Of a stretch of DNA of 64,000 bases, positions 63,002-64,000 are shown piece by piece; the first letter of the stretch is position 1; each line of letters starts with the position of its first letter. The notes below the pieces were generated by a model that saw only the letters and a program-made list of their open reading frames with translations, made no database searches and was not told the origin of the DNA. Source of the DNA: Psychrobacter sp. I-STPA6b (GTDB lineage Bacteria; Pseudomonadota; Gammaproteobacteria; Pseudomonadales; Moraxellaceae). The stretch covers positions 124,001 to 188,000 of the forward strand of contig NZ_VEWM01000010.1 in assembly GCF_020662265.1 (NCBI RefSeq). Reading direction: 5' to 3'. Position numbers and translations under genes: made by a program.

Positions 63002-64000
63002 TATTAATTCAACCAAAAGTACATCCGTAACAAACAACTCTGTTTTGCTATATAACACACAAAATATTGATGCGGATATACTCAAAGCAGGGTTTAGTAT
63101 TCGTAAAAAAGAATATCAACGTATCTGGAAAGACATACAAACAGGGACAATGGAAAATCCTGAAACACATTATCTTATTCAAGGTGTGCGAGGGGCGGGT
63201 AAAACCACTTTACTTTCTCGATTGGCATATGAAGTTGCCGAAGATGAAAAATTAAAACAATGGCTTATTCCTATTTTATTAAATGAAGAAGAATATGGCA
63301 TATTATCCTTATTCACCTTTTGGTTGCGTATTGCAGAAAAGTTAGCAGAACAAGATACAAAAAATTATGCTCAGTTGTTTAAGCAAGTTGCAAGCTTAGA
63401 TGATAATGCTGAAATGGCGTGGGAGATAATAAGAAGCTATTTAGAGCAACAAAAGCAAAAAATTATTGTCTTTGTGGATAATTTAGGAGAGTTATTTAAG
63501 GATTTTGATGATAATGAACATGCTCAGCTTCGTGAAGTATTAAGTTTACACCCTCAAATTCGTTTGATTGGTGGTTCTAGCCAATTATTGGAGGCTCATT
63601 TTGACGTTTCTGCCCCTTTTTATCAGTTTTTTAAATTGGTTACACTAAAACCTATCAATGAAGCTGAAATGCACGAGCTGTTACGCTCATTAGCCAAGCA
63701 AACCAGTCCAGAAGCGGTACAAACCATAGAAGAGATTATTAGCTTACATCCTGAGCGTATAGAGGCGGTTAGACGGCTGACCGATGGTGTGCCTCGCACC
63801 ATTGTATTGTTATTTCAAATCATCATGGAGGGAGCAAAAGAGAGTAGTTATGCGTATCTAGAAGAAACCATTGATAAAACTACCCCCCTATATAAGCACC
63901 GAATGGATGATTTATCACGGCAACAGCGGGCGATTGTGCATAGCATTGCCATGAATTGGGATGCAATGAGTGCAAAAGAAATCGCAGAGCAAACCCGTCT
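62991..64000 (+). CDS. P-loop ATPase (second of a pair, open at the window end)
   Basis: At least 336 codons are visible. The ATG at 62991 overlaps the end of the first ATPase gene in another frame. The protein has Walker A YLIQGVRGAGKTTLLSRLAY near residue 64, Walker B KIIVFVDNLGELF near residue 160 and LIGGSSQLLEAHF (sensor-like). A helical region with TDGVPRTIVLLFQI and a winged-helix-like start (SRQQRAIVHSIAMNW) follow. It is AAA/ORC-like and related in layout to its partner. The C-terminal domain, which may carry the effector, lies beyond the window. Confidence 0.78.
   Translation, partial: MGTNINSTKSTSVTNNSVLLYNTQNIDADILKAGFSIRKKEYQRIWKDIQTGTMENPETHYLIQGVRGAGKTTLLSRLAYEVAEDEKLKQWLIPILLNEEEYGILSLFTFWLRIAEKLAEQDTKNYAQLFKQVASLDDNAEMAWEIIRSYLEQQKQKIIVFVDNLGELFKDFDDNEHAQLREVLSLHPQIRLIGGSSQLLEAHFDVSAPFYQFFKLVTLKPINEAEMHELLRSLAKQTSPEAVQTIEEIISLHPERIEAVRRLTDGVPRTIVLLFQIIMEGAKESSYAYLEETIDKTTPLYKHRMDDLSRQQRAIVHSIAMNWDAMSAKEIAEQTR

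Overview
This window is a chromosomal origin region from an A+T-rich gammaproteobacterium, most likely Moraxellaceae (Moraxella or a close relative). The evidence is the gene order gyrB-recF-dnaN-dnaA / origin / rpmH-rnpA-yidD-yidC-mnmE and the style of the proteins; I cannot fix the species from sequence alone.

Layout. 1-5 kb: replication genes gyrB (cut by the window edge), recF, dnaN and dnaA, all on the minus strand. 5.0-6.0 kb: oriC, with three perfect DnaA boxes, variant boxes and a very A+T-rich stretch. 6-25.5 kb: mostly housekeeping genes on the plus strand (rpmH, rnpA, yidD, yidC, mnmE, nrdR, ribD, ribE, fmt, rsmB, thrC) plus a CAP-domain lipoprotein with a repeat stalk, a hybrid histidine kinase and rlmF. 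Ten close matches to the ParB site TGTTTCACGTGAAACA lie between 0.8 and 24.5 kb, and none was seen further right. The 355-bp ribD-ribE gap holds four perfect DnaA boxes and three parS-like sites, which makes it a second origin-like regulatory hub 8 kb from oriC.

25.7-42.6 kb: accessory and mixed genes. A C5-methyltransferase, McrB-type ATPase and LlaJI-type nuclease form an overlapping, A+T-richer restriction operon. After guaA come a WG-repeat protein, an orphan DinJ antitoxin whose YafQ toxin gene is interrupted by a 173-bp inverted-repeat element, a three-gene DUF2157/DUF4401/GDYXXLXY membrane operon, and two lipoproteins: an RCC1 beta-propeller behind an exact consensus Fur box, and a di-heme DUF1111 oxidoreductase.

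42.7-64 kb: a MarR-controlled MFS exporter and SpoU methyltransferase, a PEBP protein, several regulators and unknown membrane proteins, an ArsR regulator with a histidine-rich metal-binding protein, and an iron-uptake module (TonB receptor, PchR-like AraC regulator, siderophore-type esterase). These are followed by a GST gene flanked by two decayed regulators, nitronate monooxygenase, and a pair of overlapping P-loop ATPases behind repeated operator-like palindromes; the second ATPase runs off the window.

Decayed genes (an antitoxin with one amber codon, yafQ, a cupin, AraC and YafY fragments), two MITE-like elements and four copies of a dispersed repeat of about 105 bp show active small-scale genome erosion. 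No rRNA, tRNA, CRISPR array or full insertion sequence was recognised.
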